DNA from: Corynebacterium halotolerans
Lineage (GTDB): Bacteria; Actinomycetota; Actinomycetes; Mycobacteriales; Mycobacteriaceae
DNA length: 64,000 nucleotides
Direction: 5' to 3'
NCBI RefSeq assembly: GCF_001056295.1
Contig: NZ_JVMD01000005.1
Coordinates: 1 to 64,000 of the forward strand
Positions 41,801-49,509 of this stretch are shown one piece after another. The stretch's first letter is position 1. Each line of letters opens with the position of its first letter. The notes beneath the pieces are model-generated. The model had not been told where the DNA came from and searched no databases. It was given only the letters and a program-made list of their open reading frames with translations. A program made the position numbers and the translations under genes.

Positions 41801-44800
41801 GGTCGTCGACTCCGCCGCGCTGGGCGCCTTCGCCGAGCAGGTCACCGGCTCCGGCGGCGTGCTGGCCGTGGCCGCGCGCACCATCCTGGAGCAGCTGGGC
41901 CACGAGATCACCGGCGCCGTCGACTTCGACGCCGACGACGCCGACGACAAGCTGCTGGACCTGGTCACCGCCGAGCTCGGCTCCGACTGGCCGCGCCTGG
42001 TCACCCCGTCCTTCGACGCGGACCGCGCCGTGCTCATCGACGACCGCTGGGCCACCTCCCGCGAGGACCTGGCCCGCATGTGGGCCGCCTCCTCCGACGA
42101 GGATCTGGCCGCCGCGACGCCGAAGACGATCTCCGCCTCCGCCGCGCCGCAGGCGAAGTTCTGGGCCGGCCGCGCCACCGCCGCGGGCCGCACCGACCTG
42201 GCCGCCGCGTACGAGCAGCTGGCCGCGAACGCCACGAAGCCGGGCGAGGGCGCCCGCGCCTCCGACGTCGCCGTGGTCACCGGCGGCTCGCCGGGCTCCA
42301 TCGCCGCGGCCGTCATCGGCGGGCTGCTTTCCGACGGCGCCACCGTGGTCGCCACCACGTCGTCCCTCAACCCGGGCCGACTGGCGTTCTACAAGGAGCT
42401 CTACCGCACCCACGCCATCGACGGCGCGGCCCTGTGGGTCGTCCCGGCGAACCTGACCAGCTACCAGGACCTCGACGCGGTCGTCGACTGGGTCGGCAAC
42501 GAGCAGACCGCCACCGTCGGCGGCGGCTCCGTGGTCACCAAGCCGGCCATGTCGCCGACGCTGCTGTTCCCGTTCGCCGCCCCGCGCGTCATGGGCTCCC
42601 TGGCCGACGCCGGCCCGGCCGCCGAGATGCAGATGCGCCTGCTCCTCTGGTCGGTCGAGCGGCTCGTCGCCGGTCTGTCGCAGATCGGCGCCGACACCGA
42701 CGTCGCCCACCGCCTGCACGTGGTCCTGCCGGGCTCGCCGAACCGCGGCCGCTTCGGCGGCGACGGCGCCTACGGCGAGTCGAAGGCCGCCCTCGACGCC
42801 GTGGTCACCCGCTGGAACGCCGAGGAGATCTGGGGCTCCCGCACCTCCCTGGTCCACGCCCACATCGGCTGGGTCCGCGGCACCGGACTCATGGGCGGCA
42901 ACGACCCGCTGGTCGATGCCGTCGAGGCCAAGGGCGTGCGCACCTACGCCACCGAGGAGATGGCCGAGCTCCTGCTCGAGCAGGCCACCCCGGAGGCCCG
43001 CGCCAAGGCCGCCGAGCAGCCCATCACCATCGACCTCACCGGTGGCCTGGGCGACGTCGACCTGAACATGTCGAAGCTCGCCGAGGAGGCCGCGGCCGCG
43101 GCCGAAAAGGACGGCGAAGGCGAGGACGGCGGCGTCGCAAAGCCCCGCTCCATCCGCGCCCTGCCGGGCCTGCGCAAGCCGCTCGACCGCACCGCCCCCG
43201 ACTTCTCAGGGGTCAAGGTCGCGCCCGAGGACATGATCGTCATCGTCGGCGCCGGCGAGCTCGGCCCCTACGGCTCGTCGCGCACCCGCTTCGAGGCGGA
43301 GATCGGCGAGATCTCGGGCGCCGGCATCGTCGAACTGGCCTGGACCATGGGCCTGATCAGCTACGACGGCGGTTGGCTCGACGCCGACGGCCAGCCCATC
43401 GACGAAGAGGACATCGTCGAGCGCTACCGCGACGAAGTCACCGCCCGCGTCGGCGTCCGCCGCTACGGCGACGACGGCGACCTGGTGGACAATTCGATGA
43501 CCGAGCTGACCACCGTCTACCTCGAGCGCGACCTGTCCTTCCCGGTCCGCGACAAGGCGGCGGCGATCACCTTCGTCGAGTCCGACCCGGAGAACACCAC
43601 CGCGCGCCCCGACGAGGAGTCCGGCGAGTGGATCGTCACCCGCCTCGCCGGCACCGCCGTCCAGGTGCCGCGCCGCATGGCCATGTCCCGCTACGTCGGC
43701 GGCCAGATCCCCGAGGGCTTCGACCCGTCGGTGTACGGCATCCCGGCGGAGATGTGCGAGAACCTCGACCGCGTCTCCCTGTGGAACATCGTCTGCACCG
43801 TCGACGCCTTCCTGTCCTCCGGCTTCACCCCGGCGGAGCTGCTCGGCGCCGTCCACCCGGGCCTCGTGTCCTCCACCCAGGGCACCGGCATCGGCGCGAT
43901 GGAATCGCTGCGCAGCCTGTACATCGACGGCATCCTCGGCCTGCCGCGCGCCAGCGACGTCCTGCAGGAGGCCCTGCCGAACGTCATCGCCGCGCACGTC
44001 ATGCAGTCCTACGTCGGCGGCTACGGCCAGATGGTCCACCCCGTCGCGGCCTGCGCCACCGCCGCGGTGTCCGTCGAGGAGGGTCTGGACAAGATCCAGC
44101 TGGGCAAGGCCGACTTCGTCGTCGCCGGCGGCTTCGACGACCTGTCCACCGAGGGCATCACCGGCTTCGGCGACATGAACGCCACCGCCGACTCCGCCAC
44201 GATGGACGCCAAGGGCATCGACCGCCGCTTCTTCTCGCGGCCGAACGACCGCCGCCGCGGCGGGTTCGTCGAGTCCCAGGGCGGCGGCACCGTGCTGCTG
44301 GCCCGCGGCTCGGTCGCCCGCGACCTGGGCCTGCCGGTGCTCGGCGTGGTCGCCTTCGCGGAGTCCTTCGCCGACGGCGCCCACACGTCGATCCCGGCCC
44401 CGGGCCTGGGTGCCCTGGGCGCGGCGCGCGGCGGCACGGGTTCGCGCCTGGCGCGGGCGCTGGCCAAGCATGGCGTGGCGGCGGACGAGGTGTCCATCCT
44501 GTCCAAGCACGACACCTCGACCAACGCCAACGACCCGAACGAGTCGGAGCTGCACGAGCGCGTCGCCGATGCGCTGGGCCGCGACGAGTCGAACCCGCTG
44601 TTCGTGGTCTCGCAGAAGTCGCTGACCGGCCACGCGAAGGGCGGCGCCGCGGCGTTCCAGATGATCGGCCTGACCCAGGTGCTGCGCACCGGCGTGCTCC
44701 CGGCGAACCGGTCCCTGGACTGCGTCGATCCGGAGCTGGCCAAGCACGGCCGCCTGGTGTGGCCGACCAAGCCGATCGAGATGGGCGGCGCGCTGCCCAT

Positions 44801-45134
44801 GAAGGCCGGCTTCGTCACCTCCCTCGGCTTCGGCCACGTGTCCGCGCTGGTCGCGATCGTGCACCCGGAGGCGTTCCATGCGGCCGTCGCCGCGGAGAAC
44901 GGTGCCGAGGCCGCCGACGAGTGGCGCGCCGCCGCCGATGAGCGCGAGGCCGCCGGCCTGCGCCGCATCGACGAGGCGATCTACGGCGGCGAGGGCCTCT
45001 TCGAGCGCCCCGAGGGCCGTCGCCTGGGCGACGGCGGCGCGTACGGCGACACCGCCGCGCTGGAGAAGGCGGTCATCCTGAACCCGGACGCGCGTCTGGT
45101 GGACGGAGTGCTTTCCGACGAGCCGGCGCAGTAG
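35832..45134 (+). CDS. fas: Type I fatty acid synthase, single polypeptide
   Basis: About 3100 residues. One chain carries all activities for making acyl-CoA precursors of phospholipids and mycolic acids. Domains in order: acetyltransferase (nucleophile in GHSQGVLG, about 187), enoyl reductase (GGMTPTTVD, about 457), dehydratase (SGDRNPIHVD, about 1255), malonyl/palmitoyl transferase (GHSVGEYNALAAF, about 1465), acyl carrier protein (phosphopantetheine serine in GVSSRRNQL, about 1838), ketoreductase (VVTGGSPGS, about 2147) and ketosynthase (Cys in VAACATAAVS, about 2740; GHAKGG, about 2932). GTG 35832 is chosen because AAGGAG lies 8 nt upstream; ATG 35787 would add 15 residues. acpS follows. 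Confidence 0.97.
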   Translation: MTPNQKPEHRTAADALSIFRSRPTADETSRRVEPTLSQRLGGGEKFALSFSGQGYPWLETLTTCAAAGVDGRVRELVAKAEERLAPIADRLAGQRPDGFTPFEWAEKAGAARAAESSPVADADALDSDAQKKAQKKAQKKAPVSVAGLPDLNAPAVSVPGILISQIAVLDLLAAQGVDVSAHVAAIGHSQGVLGVDAVRNPDRAADVVALAEIIGVTVARQGRVTGMTSRPAPGNGAASHPMMIVSGVRPDLVTPHLAGHAVVGLRNGRTMCVVVGTPADLRATEANLERAAAKDAAELSAKKRGGAPFAPTCSPLPVGAGFHHPDMAAGVEETIELAAAAGIDEAFARPIAEHVLTAVIDWPADVASAVEAGADWIIEVGPGAGVAPLTRELLAGTGVGVVTAAVDQGQAELFEPGSAPAAPQSWDAHAPRLVTRDGRARVETKFTEATGRSPIILGGMTPTTVDPAIVAAAANAGFWAELAGGGQVTPEIFNRNVSRLHELLDEGASAQFNTMFLDPYLWGMHIGSRRLVQRAVAAGRPIDGVTVSAGIPEVDEAVALVRELRAGGIPHVSFKPGTVKQIKSVLAIADALAADAELSDVPVIIQVEGGRAGGHHSWEELDDLLTATYADIRARGNAVLAVGGGIGRPEQAAEYLLGRWSEKHGYPAMPVDAIIIGTAAMAAKESTASAGVKKMLVDTKGTDAWVPAGGAEEGMASGRSQLGADIHEIDNAAARAGRLLDEVANDADAVAARRDEIIAAIDGTAKPYFGDVAEMTYREVLDRYLELAAPEGEFLDPSWAARFDVILDRFEARLADADSGELESVRTGSSVGEGAASGSATVALLAEAYDLDVRLHPADAEHFLSEACRTPGKPVNFVPVIDAEVRRWWRSDSLWQAHDERYDADGVCIIPGTAAVAGITAADVPVAEILGSFEEAAADELAASAPAADEPVAPVARVLANPVIRWAGRQQANPALQLGARASWELSDDARSAEQPDTGATLAAEGDDVAVLTVPLEGSGGDHELSLRFDVSGPAGTVPVISVDDAAASMRALTAIAAGGTLPEIKDGIAEWESVWTTAAAADHGAVTGSGARTAPDALVGHAWPAIFAAVADATTESGVPVVEGMLALVHLEHHVRLVTAADADNAAAAGPSLLADGTRLAITAHADDVADTEMGRVVVVRAEIRDASADAGEDGEGNLVATLSERFAIRGRNGDTPAQVNTVPLPTVTDTPRSHRATVTVTAPRTLVPFATVSGDRNPIHVDDRAAMLAGLPGVIVHGMWLSAAAEHAAIAGASAGLGDRITEFTSTMLSPVLPGQEVTFTVERRGIDSRPGNGEVREVMATVDGEPVLSATAVIAAPTTFYAFPGQGIQSKGMGLAARNNSAAARAVWDEADAVTREKLGFSVLAIVRDNPTEVTVNGRRFHHPEGVLNLTQFTQVSMATLGLAQAAELREAGVLDEDAYFAGHSVGEYNALAAFAGVLDAAAVLEVVYHRGLTMHSLVPRDENGRSNYGLAALRPDKCGVAESDVEEFVAGVAKQSGEFLEVVNHNLAGKQYAVAGTVAGLKALQAAANEAAPDGKAYVRIPGIDVPFHSAVLRDGVDEFRGHLDRLLPDEVDPEALVGRYIPNLTATQFALTEQFVREMAEVAESKVLDEILADFGAAAANPGRLARTLLVELLAWQFCSPVRWIETQDLVLGALGASRIIEVGVGTAPTIANLAARTAALPRHADRDVTVWNVERDRDLVFARDEVRPEADEAEAEADDAAAVEETSSPAEPLQKPAAADAAPAPVATSAERPADIALTPADAVEVLIALWTKVRPDQIGAADSIETLVDGVSSRRNQLLLDLGAEFGLGAIDGAADADMPSLKDKIGGMVRGWTPWGPVLSEALADGLRRVTGPAGARANHVADRVRDTWQLGDGWVEATVAEVVLGSRDGSSLRGGDLGHLAPNPPSSTNELNQLIDSAVQAVGSNRGVAVTMPAAGGGAGGVVDSAALGAFAEQVTGSGGVLAVAARTILEQLGHEITGAVDFDADDADDKLLDLVTAELGSDWPRLVTPSFDADRAVLIDDRWATSREDLARMWAASSDEDLAAATPKTISASAAPQAKFWAGRATAAGRTDLAAAYEQLAANATKPGEGARASDVAVVTGGSPGSIAAAVIGGLLSDGATVVATTSSLNPGRLAFYKELYRTHAIDGAALWVVPANLTSYQDLDAVVDWVGNEQTATVGGGSVVTKPAMSPTLLFPFAAPRVMGSLADAGPAAEMQMRLLLWSVERLVAGLSQIGADTDVAHRLHVVLPGSPNRGRFGGDGAYGESKAALDAVVTRWNAEEIWGSRTSLVHAHIGWVRGTGLMGGNDPLVDAVEAKGVRTYATEEMAELLLEQATPEARAKAAEQPITIDLTGGLGDVDLNMSKLAEEAAAAAEKDGEGEDGGVAKPRSIRALPGLRKPLDRTAPDFSGVKVAPEDMIVIVGAGELGPYGSSRTRFEAEIGEISGAGIVELAWTMGLISYDGGWLDADGQPIDEEDIVERYRDEVTARVGVRRYGDDGDLVDNSMTELTTVYLERDLSFPVRDKAAAITFVESDPENTTARPDEESGEWIVTRLAGTAVQVPRRMAMSRYVGGQIPEGFDPSVYGIPAEMCENLDRVSLWNIVCTVDAFLSSGFTPAELLGAVHPGLVSSTQGTGIGAMESLRSLYIDGILGLPRASDVLQEALPNVIAAHVMQSYVGGYGQMVHPVAACATAAVSVEEGLDKIQLGKADFVVAGGFDDLSTEGITGFGDMNATADSATMDAKGIDRRFFSRPNDRRRGGFVESQGGGTVLLARGSVARDLGLPVLGVVAFAESFADGAHTSIPAPGLGALGAARGGTGSRLARALAKHGVAADEVSILSKHDTSTNANDPNESELHERVADALGRDESNPLFVVSQKSLTGHAKGGAAAFQMIGLTQVLRTGVLPANRSLDCVDPELAKHGRLVWPTKPIEMGGALPMKAGFVTSLGFGHVSALVAIVHPEAFHAAVAAENGAEAADEWRAAADEREAAGLRRIDEAIYGGEGLFERPEGRRLGDGGAYGDTAALEKAVILNPDARLVDGVLSDEPAQ
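36219..36254 (+). repeat. 12-bp tandem repeat inside fas
   Basis: Three copies of CAGAAGAAGGCA encode a Lys/Gln-rich linker (QKKAQKKAQKKA) early in the chain, between the N-terminal segment and the acetyltransferase core. Copy number may vary between strains. Confidence 0.8.
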
Positions 45135-45140
45135 CGGTCC

Positions 45141-45170
45141 GGCGCGGGCGGCGGTTGCGCCGTCCGCGCC
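45141..45170 (+). terminator. Possible hairpin after fas
   Basis: GGCGCGGGCGGCG (45141-45153) pairs with 45158-45170 except for one G-U. No U-run follows, so it may stabilise the 3' end rather than terminate. Confidence 0.4.
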
Positions 45171-45345
45171 ACGCCGCCCGTGATGGCGCGTGGCTCGTGT
45201 GAGCTGCGTGGGCTGCGCCGTCTGATCGAGCTGCGTGAGCCGCGGTGGGGATCCCGGAAGGGGTCGCCGCCGCGGCTTTCGCGTTGGCGGGGCTCCACGT
45301 TCGTCGGGGAGAGGGGAGGGCCGCGCCGCCGGGTATCGTGGGCGC

Positions 45346-45906
45346 ATGGAATCAGGGCGAGCATCGGGGCGGGAGTCGGAGCCGGCATCGGAGCCGGTTC
45401 AGGGGATCGCGACCGGCCAGGACGCCGCCCACGACGCCCTCGCGGCCTCGGTCTTGGGCACGGGCATCGACATGGTGCACGTGCCGTCGTTCGCGGAGGA
45501 TCTCGCCCGCCCCGGGTCGGCGTTCGCGGCGTCGGTGTTCACGGTGGGGGAGCGCACCGCCGCGAATCGCCGCGGCCTCACGGGCGACGCCCTGGCCCGG
45601 CACCTCGCGGGCCGCTGGGCGGTGAAGGAAGCCGTGATCAAGGCCTGGTCGCAGGCCCTTTACGGCGCGCCGCCGGTGATCCCGCGCGACGAGCTCGATT
45701 GGCGCGAGATCGAGGCCGTCGCCGACGCATGGGGCCGCGTCGCGGTGACGCTCCACGGCCGGGTGCGCGATGCCGTGGCCGATTGCTTTGCGACGCCCAC
45801 CTCCTCCCCGCAGGAGCGTGCCCGCGGGGGCAACGGCGTCGACTTCCACGTCAGCATCAGCCACGACGGCGATCACGCCATCGCCATCGCGATTCTGGCG
45901 AGGTGA
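45346..45906 (+). CDS. acpS: Holo-[acyl carrier protein] synthase
   Basis: 186 residues. It transfers 4'-phosphopantetheine from CoA to the ACP serine of the adjacent fatty acid synthase. The two metal/CoA motifs are GTGIDMVHVPSF near residue 40 and RWAVKEAVIKAWSQAL near residue 95; the final strand is FHVSISHDGDHAIAIAI. It is longer than typical AcpS (about 130) because of an N-terminal Glu/Ala-rich extension and an insertion (TPTSSPQERARGGNG). ATG 45346 lies 6 nt after TATCGT (leaderless). A start further in cannot be excluded. Confidence 0.92.
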   Translation: MESGRASGRESEPASEPVQGIATGQDAAHDALAASVLGTGIDMVHVPSFAEDLARPGSAFAASVFTVGERTAANRRGLTGDALARHLAGRWAVKEAVIKAWSQALYGAPPVIPRDELDWREIEAVADAWGRVAVTLHGRVRDAVADCFATPTSSPQERARGGNGVDFHVSISHDGDHAIAIAILAR

Positions 45907-45939
45907 CGGCCATCGCCGCGATGCCGGTACATTGAGCGC

Positions 45940-46881
45940 GTGGTGAAACTGGGGCACGTGTATCCGATCGCGGACATCGTCGAGGCGCTGCTGCACGCGC
46001 CGACGCCGGGCGACGAGCCCCGGGACGGTGATTCGGCGGACGCCGATTCGCGGGGCGTGGTCGTCGGGCCGCGGGAATTCTGTCTTTACGGCCCTCCGTC
46101 CGACGGGGGCCTTCGCGCGGACGGCACCTACCTCGTCGACGAATGCCCCGAGGTCGGCGACGACGGGGAAGTCCTTCCCGGGGCAGCCGCGTCCGCGGGC
46201 CTTGAATTCCTCGCCATGGGGGAGCACCTCGATGATGTCGTGCACAATCTGCGGCATCAGGGCGCTCCCACGGATGCGGCGACGTGCGTCGAAGCGATCA
46301 ACCACTACCTGGAGCACGACGCTTTCCTCGTCGTCGATTGCCCCTCGGGTGTGAAGGCGTTGTCCGACGTCGTCGCCGACCGTGATCTCCTGCGCACAAC
46401 CCGGGTGGAAGCGGTCTCGCGGGTGCTGGGGTTGTCGGTGCGCAAGGCACTCGGGCAGGAGGCGGCCGATGCGTTGCTCGCCCTCCACGGTCTCCAACTG
46501 TCGACTGCGGTGACCATTGACGTCGCCGCCTGGAACCAGTGGAGCCAGAGTCCTTTTGCGGGGTGGGTGACCGATGGGGCCACCCATCGATTGTTCGCGT
46601 GGGGCCACGACGGCGATGCGTGGGCGGTGCGCACCGACGCCACGGACGCGCCCGTCGTGTTCTTCGGCGCCGCCGGGGACGACACCGCGGGAAACATGGT
46701 CGATCTCGGCGTCGACGTGGCGACCTTCCTGCGCATCGCCGACGTGTGGCGCGCCCTGGAATCGAAGCGGTTCGAACTCGGACCGGACCCGGCCGCGCAC
46801 CCCATCCGCGCCGAATTCCGCGAAAAGGTGGCGCCGCTGGTGCCCGCCCCGGCGGACTCGTGGCCGTGGCCCTACAGGTAG
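45940..46881 (+). CDS. Unrecognised 313-residue protein between acpS and fasR
   Basis: Not recognised. It is soluble, acidic and without a signal or membrane segment. The N-terminus reads MVKLGHVYPIADIVEALLHA; later parts show two hydrophobic helix-like units (EAVSRVLGLSVRKALGQEAADALLALHG) and FAGWVTDGATHRLFAWGHDG. GTG 45940 is 6 nt after TACATT (45928-45933), supporting expression as a leaderless gene. Codon use matches its neighbours. A NIF3-like fold is suggested by the first 60 residues (helix EALLHAP and GVVVG), but the metal-binding histidines are not convincing, so no function is assigned. Confidence 0.7.
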   Translation: MVKLGHVYPIADIVEALLHAPTPGDEPRDGDSADADSRGVVVGPREFCLYGPPSDGGLRADGTYLVDECPEVGDDGEVLPGAAASAGLEFLAMGEHLDDVVHNLRHQGAPTDAATCVEAINHYLEHDAFLVVDCPSGVKALSDVVADRDLLRTTRVEAVSRVLGLSVRKALGQEAADALLALHGLQLSTAVTIDVAAWNQWSQSPFAGWVTDGATHRLFAWGHDGDAWAVRTDATDAPVVFFGAAGDDTAGNMVDLGVDVATFLRIADVWRALESKRFELGPDPAAHPIRAEFREKVAPLVPAPADSWPWPYR

Positions 46882-46901
46882 GCGAACATGGCGGCGGCGG
46901 G

Positions 46902-46913
46902 CCGTCGCAAAGC
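46902..46913 (+). repeat. Dispersed motif CCGTCGCAAAGC (convergent gap)
   Basis: An exact copy in the 64-bp gap between two convergent genes; it is the main recognisable feature of that gap. Confidence 0.75.
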
Positions 46914-46945
46914 AAGCTGCCCAAGGCGGACCGCCCGAAAGGCGC

Positions 46946-47683
46946 CTAACCGCCCGCCTTCTCGGCGACGGTCATGAGGTAGGAGATGAGCATGCGCTTG
47001 ACTTCCTGGACCGTCAGCTCGTAGTGGAGCTCGCGCATGCCGGCGTCGCCCGGGCGGTCGACGGAGTAGTTGAGCAGCGAATACGTCGTGTGGATCAGCA
47101 GGCCGGAGATGAAGCTGCGCACGTGGGCGTCGGACCGCGGGGCGAGGGGGCGCAGAACCTCGGAGATGCCGTCGAGCAGTTCCTGCTCCGTGTGCGCGGC
47201 CGTCGCCCGCGTCGCCGGCGTCGCCTGGACGGCCAGCCACACGGAACGCCGCGACGGATCGTCGCGCCACAGATCGGCGATGTGGTCGATGAACTCGGAG
47301 AGGAACTCCGGCCATTCCAGCGCGGGCACCAGCTCGGCGAACCGGGTGATTTCCTCGACGACGCCGGCGGTGTCCTGGCGGTCGAGCTCGCAGATCATCA
47401 CGTACTTGTTGGCGAAGAACTGGTACAGCGTGCCGATGGGCACCTCCGCGCGCCGGGCCACCTCGTCGAAGGTGAAGGACTCGAATCCGACGTCGACCAG
47501 CACCTCGCGGGCGGCCGCCAGGATGCGGGCGTAGCGTTCGCGGCTGCGCTGCTGCGCGGGGCGGCGCCGGGGCCGCAGGATTTCATGGTCGTGGTCGGGG
47601 TCGGTCGCGGGGTCGAGGCGCACGGATGCCTTCTCCGCCTTGGCGCCGGCCTCCGCGGCCGACTCCGCCCGCCGCTCAGTCAC
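46946..47683 (-). CDS. fasR: TetR-family repressor, FasR-like
   Basis: 245 residues. The helix-turn-helix is at about residues 52-98 (ARILAAAREVLVDVGFESFT, then RRAEVPIGTLYQFFANKYVM). A 45-residue basic/acidic N-terminal extension precedes it. In C. glutamicum the TetR protein FasR, encoded close to fasA and acpS and next to bcp, represses fatty acid synthesis genes in response to acyl-CoA; the same neighbours here support the name. GTG 47683 overlaps the end of bcp by 8 nt, so bcp and fasR are translationally coupled. Confidence 0.8.
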   Translation of the reverse strand: MTERRAESAAEAGAKAEKASVRLDPATDPDHDHEILRPRRRPAQQRSRERYARILAAAREVLVDVGFESFTFDEVARRAEVPIGTLYQFFANKYVMICELDRQDTAGVVEEITRFAELVPALEWPEFLSEFIDHIADLWRDDPSRRSVWLAVQATPATRATAAHTEQELLDGISEVLRPLAPRSDAHVRSFISGLLIHTTYSLLNYSVDRPGDAGMRELHYELTVQEVKRMLISYLMTVAEKAGG

Positions 47684-48176
47684 CGGAGTTCAGGTCGCGC
47701 AGGACGCGGCCGACGTGGCCCTTCGCGCGAACGTTGTACCAGGCGTTTTCGACGGTGCCGTCGGCTCCGACGAGGACCGTGGAGCGGATGACGCCCTGCA
47801 CGACCTTGCCGTAGTTCTTCTTCTCGCCGAACGCGCCCCACGCGGCGAGGGTCTCCTTCGACGGGTCCGACAGGAGGGTGAAGTCCAGGCCGTGGTCCTC
47901 GCGGAACGTGGCCAGCTTCTCCGGCTTGTCGGGGGAGATACCCACGACCTCGACGCCGGCGTCGTTGAATTGGGCGGATTCGTCGCGGAAGTCGCAGGCC
48001 TGGGTGGTGCAGCCCGGGGTGTTGGCCCGCGGGTAGAAGTACACGAGCACTCGGCGGCCGCGGTAGTCCGCCAGCGACACTTCCCGCCCGTCGTCGGCCG
48101 TGAGGGTGAATCCGGGGGCGGCGTCCCCGGGTTCGAGCCGGGTGTTCTGCGGTGCGGTGGTGTCGTTCTCGGCCAT
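47676..48176 (-). CDS. bcp: Thiol peroxidase Bcp/PrxQ
   Basis: 166 residues. A peroxiredoxin that reduces hydroperoxides with thioredoxin. The peroxidatic Cys56 and resolving Cys61 are in NTPGCTTQACDF, the five-residue spacing typical of alpha2-type PrxQ. PGFTLTADDGREVSLADYRG and a C-terminal VLRDLNSG complete the fold. ATG 48176 is 6 nt after minus-strand TACCAT (48183-48188). It is the first gene of the bcp-fasR operon, linking peroxide defence with lipid control in one transcript. Confidence 0.95.
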   Translation of the reverse strand: MAENDTTAPQNTRLEPGDAAPGFTLTADDGREVSLADYRGRRVLVYFYPRANTPGCTTQACDFRDESAQFNDAGVEVVGISPDKPEKLATFREDHGLDFTLLSDPSKETLAAWGAFGEKKNYGKVVQGVIRSTVLVGADGTVENAWYNVRAKGHVGRVLRDLNSGD

Positions 48177-48278
48177 GGGCCCATGGTAGCGGGATTAAGG
48201 GGCGTTGGGCGCCCAAAGGCGGTGCCGAGTGTTACCCTTTTTCATCAGACGACCGTTCACCGATCAAGGGGAGTCCAC

Positions 48279-48560
48279 GTGGCCCGCAGCATTGACGACA
48301 TTCAGCGCGACATCGAACGCAACCGCACCCAGCTCGCCAAGACGCTGGACGAGCTCGCCGTGCGCACCAATCCGAAGAACGTCGCGGACGACGCCAAGTC
48401 CCGTGCGGTGGATGGTCTGCAGGAGCCGAAGGTCCAGGCCGTCCTCGGCGCCGTCGCCGCGGTGATCGTCGGCGCGATCGCGCTGTCGGTGGTCCGCAAC
48501 CGCAAGCGTTCGGCGGAGATCGAGCGCATCCGCGAGATGATCGAGGCCGCTTCGCGCTGA
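48279..48560 (+). CDS. DUF3618-family membrane-anchored protein
   Basis: 93 residues. It starts MARSIDDIQRDIERNRTQLA, the standard DUF3618 opening, followed by TLDELAVRTNPKNVADDAKS, a single membrane helix (VQAVLGAVAAVIVGAIALSV) and a basic cytoplasmic tail. The function is unknown; it is common in actinobacteria. GTG 48279 has AAGGGGAG upstream. It is divergent from bcp and ends at a strong terminator. Confidence 0.9.
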   Translation: MARSIDDIQRDIERNRTQLAKTLDELAVRTNPKNVADDAKSRAVDGLQEPKVQAVLGAVAAVIVGAIALSVVRNRKRSAEIERIREMIEAASR

Positions 48561-48582
48561 TCCCCGGCGCGCCGGAACAGTC

Positions 48583-48618
48583 GGAGGGCGGGTCCCGTTG
48601 CGGGCCCGCCCTCCTTTT
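48583..48618 (+). terminator. Terminator after the DUF3618 gene
   Basis: GGAGGGCGGG (48583-48592) pairs with CCCGCCCTCC (48605-48614), followed by TTTT. A minus-orientation copy of the dispersed 12-mer lies downstream at 48652-48663. Confidence 0.9.
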
Positions 48619-48651
48619 CCCTTTTCGGGCTTTCCCTTTTTCGCGCGGTTT

Positions 48652-48663
48652 GCTTTGCGACGG
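48652..48663 (-). repeat. Dispersed motif CCGTCGCAAAGC, minus orientation
   Basis: An exact copy between the DUF3618 terminator and the tRNA-Lys terminator. Confidence 0.75.
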
Positions 48664-48726
48664 TCCGTGTCCGGCGTCCGATGGCGTGTGCCGTAGGGCG
48701 ATGTCGCGCAGAAGAACGCCGCGCAT

Positions 48727-48757
48727 GAAAAAACCAGGCCGGGGTTACCCGGCCTGG
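48727..48757 (-). terminator. Terminator of tRNA-Lys
   Basis: CCAGGCCGGG (48734-48743) pairs with CCCGGCCTGG (48748-48757); on the minus strand it is followed by a run of six or more T. Confidence 0.93.
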
Positions 48758-48761
48758 TGAG

Positions 48762-48837
<76 letters not shown>

Positions 48838-49509
48838 TTGGTCTTGGCTTCGGCCCGCTGTGCGCTGGCCTCCGCTGCAACGAGAAGAAATATAACCCTC
48901 TTCGCCGCGCGATTCAAAATCGCCTGGTCAGGTGCGGTTTTCGTCGGCAAGCTTTGGCGTGCATTGGCGCGCCTTCGCGGGCATCGTCGCGCCGAGGCGC
49001 CATCCGGGGCAGCTCCGGGGCAGCTCCGGGGCAGCGCCGGTGCACGAAGTGCGGGAAATGCCCGTTTCGGGCGGGGCGGCGAGAAGACGCGGAAGTAGGC
49101 GGCCGCAGGCGGGCCCGACGAGGAGTGGCGGTCGATCGAAGGAGGGGAGGGGGAGAGCCCGGACGGAGCATCGGACGTGGCGGGAGGCGGTTGCGGGGGT
49201 GAACGGCGGTCCGGAGTGAAGGGCGCGTAACGCAACTCCCTTTGGGGACCGATAGTCATCATGAAGCCCCCCGGACGTGCGACGTTGCTGGTTCGATACT
49301 CAAATCGACCGCGCGTCACCTGCGGCTACGGGATGTTGTCGGATTGTGACCTGTCTGCGGCCCTCTTGAGGAGCGTTTTTCCGGGGCGAGCGACTAGGTT
49401 GGCCGGGTATGCATTTGCATGGCATGTGTGCGGGGGTGTCCCCTGACGGCTGCCGTCGCAGGGCATTTGTGTCGACGACATGGACGAGTGTGTGGAGCGA
49501 TTGAAAAAA
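48838..49509. other. 670-bp region without a supported gene
   Basis: It contains the tRNA-Lys promoter and a short tandem array of an 11-bp unit (CGGGGCAGCTC, about three copies, 49004-49040). It also contains the leader of the L,D-transpeptidase gene with TAGGTT near 49394 as a possible -10. Open frames exist on both strands but none shows a domain, a good Shine-Dalgarno or consistent codon use. A small RNA is possible but not demonstrable. Confidence 0.5.
48889..48917 (-). promoter_or_regulatory. Promoter of tRNA-Lys
   Basis: Minus-strand TTGAAT, 17-bp spacer, TATATT, a near-consensus sigma-A promoter. The predicted start is about 45 nt before the mature tRNA. Confidence 0.75.

Noticed and set aside
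35673-42863. A very long open frame (about 2400 codons) antisense to fas
   Set aside because: It is a GC-bias shadow of the fas reading frame: low-complexity Gly/Ala/Val/Arg/Asp content, no domain, no promoter or Shine-Dalgarno. The plus-strand frame has complete enzyme motifs.
49004-49040. Tandem array considered as an origin iteron or parS
   Set aside because: Only about three short GC-rich units, no DnaA boxes and no TGTTTCACGTGAAACA-like site nearby.
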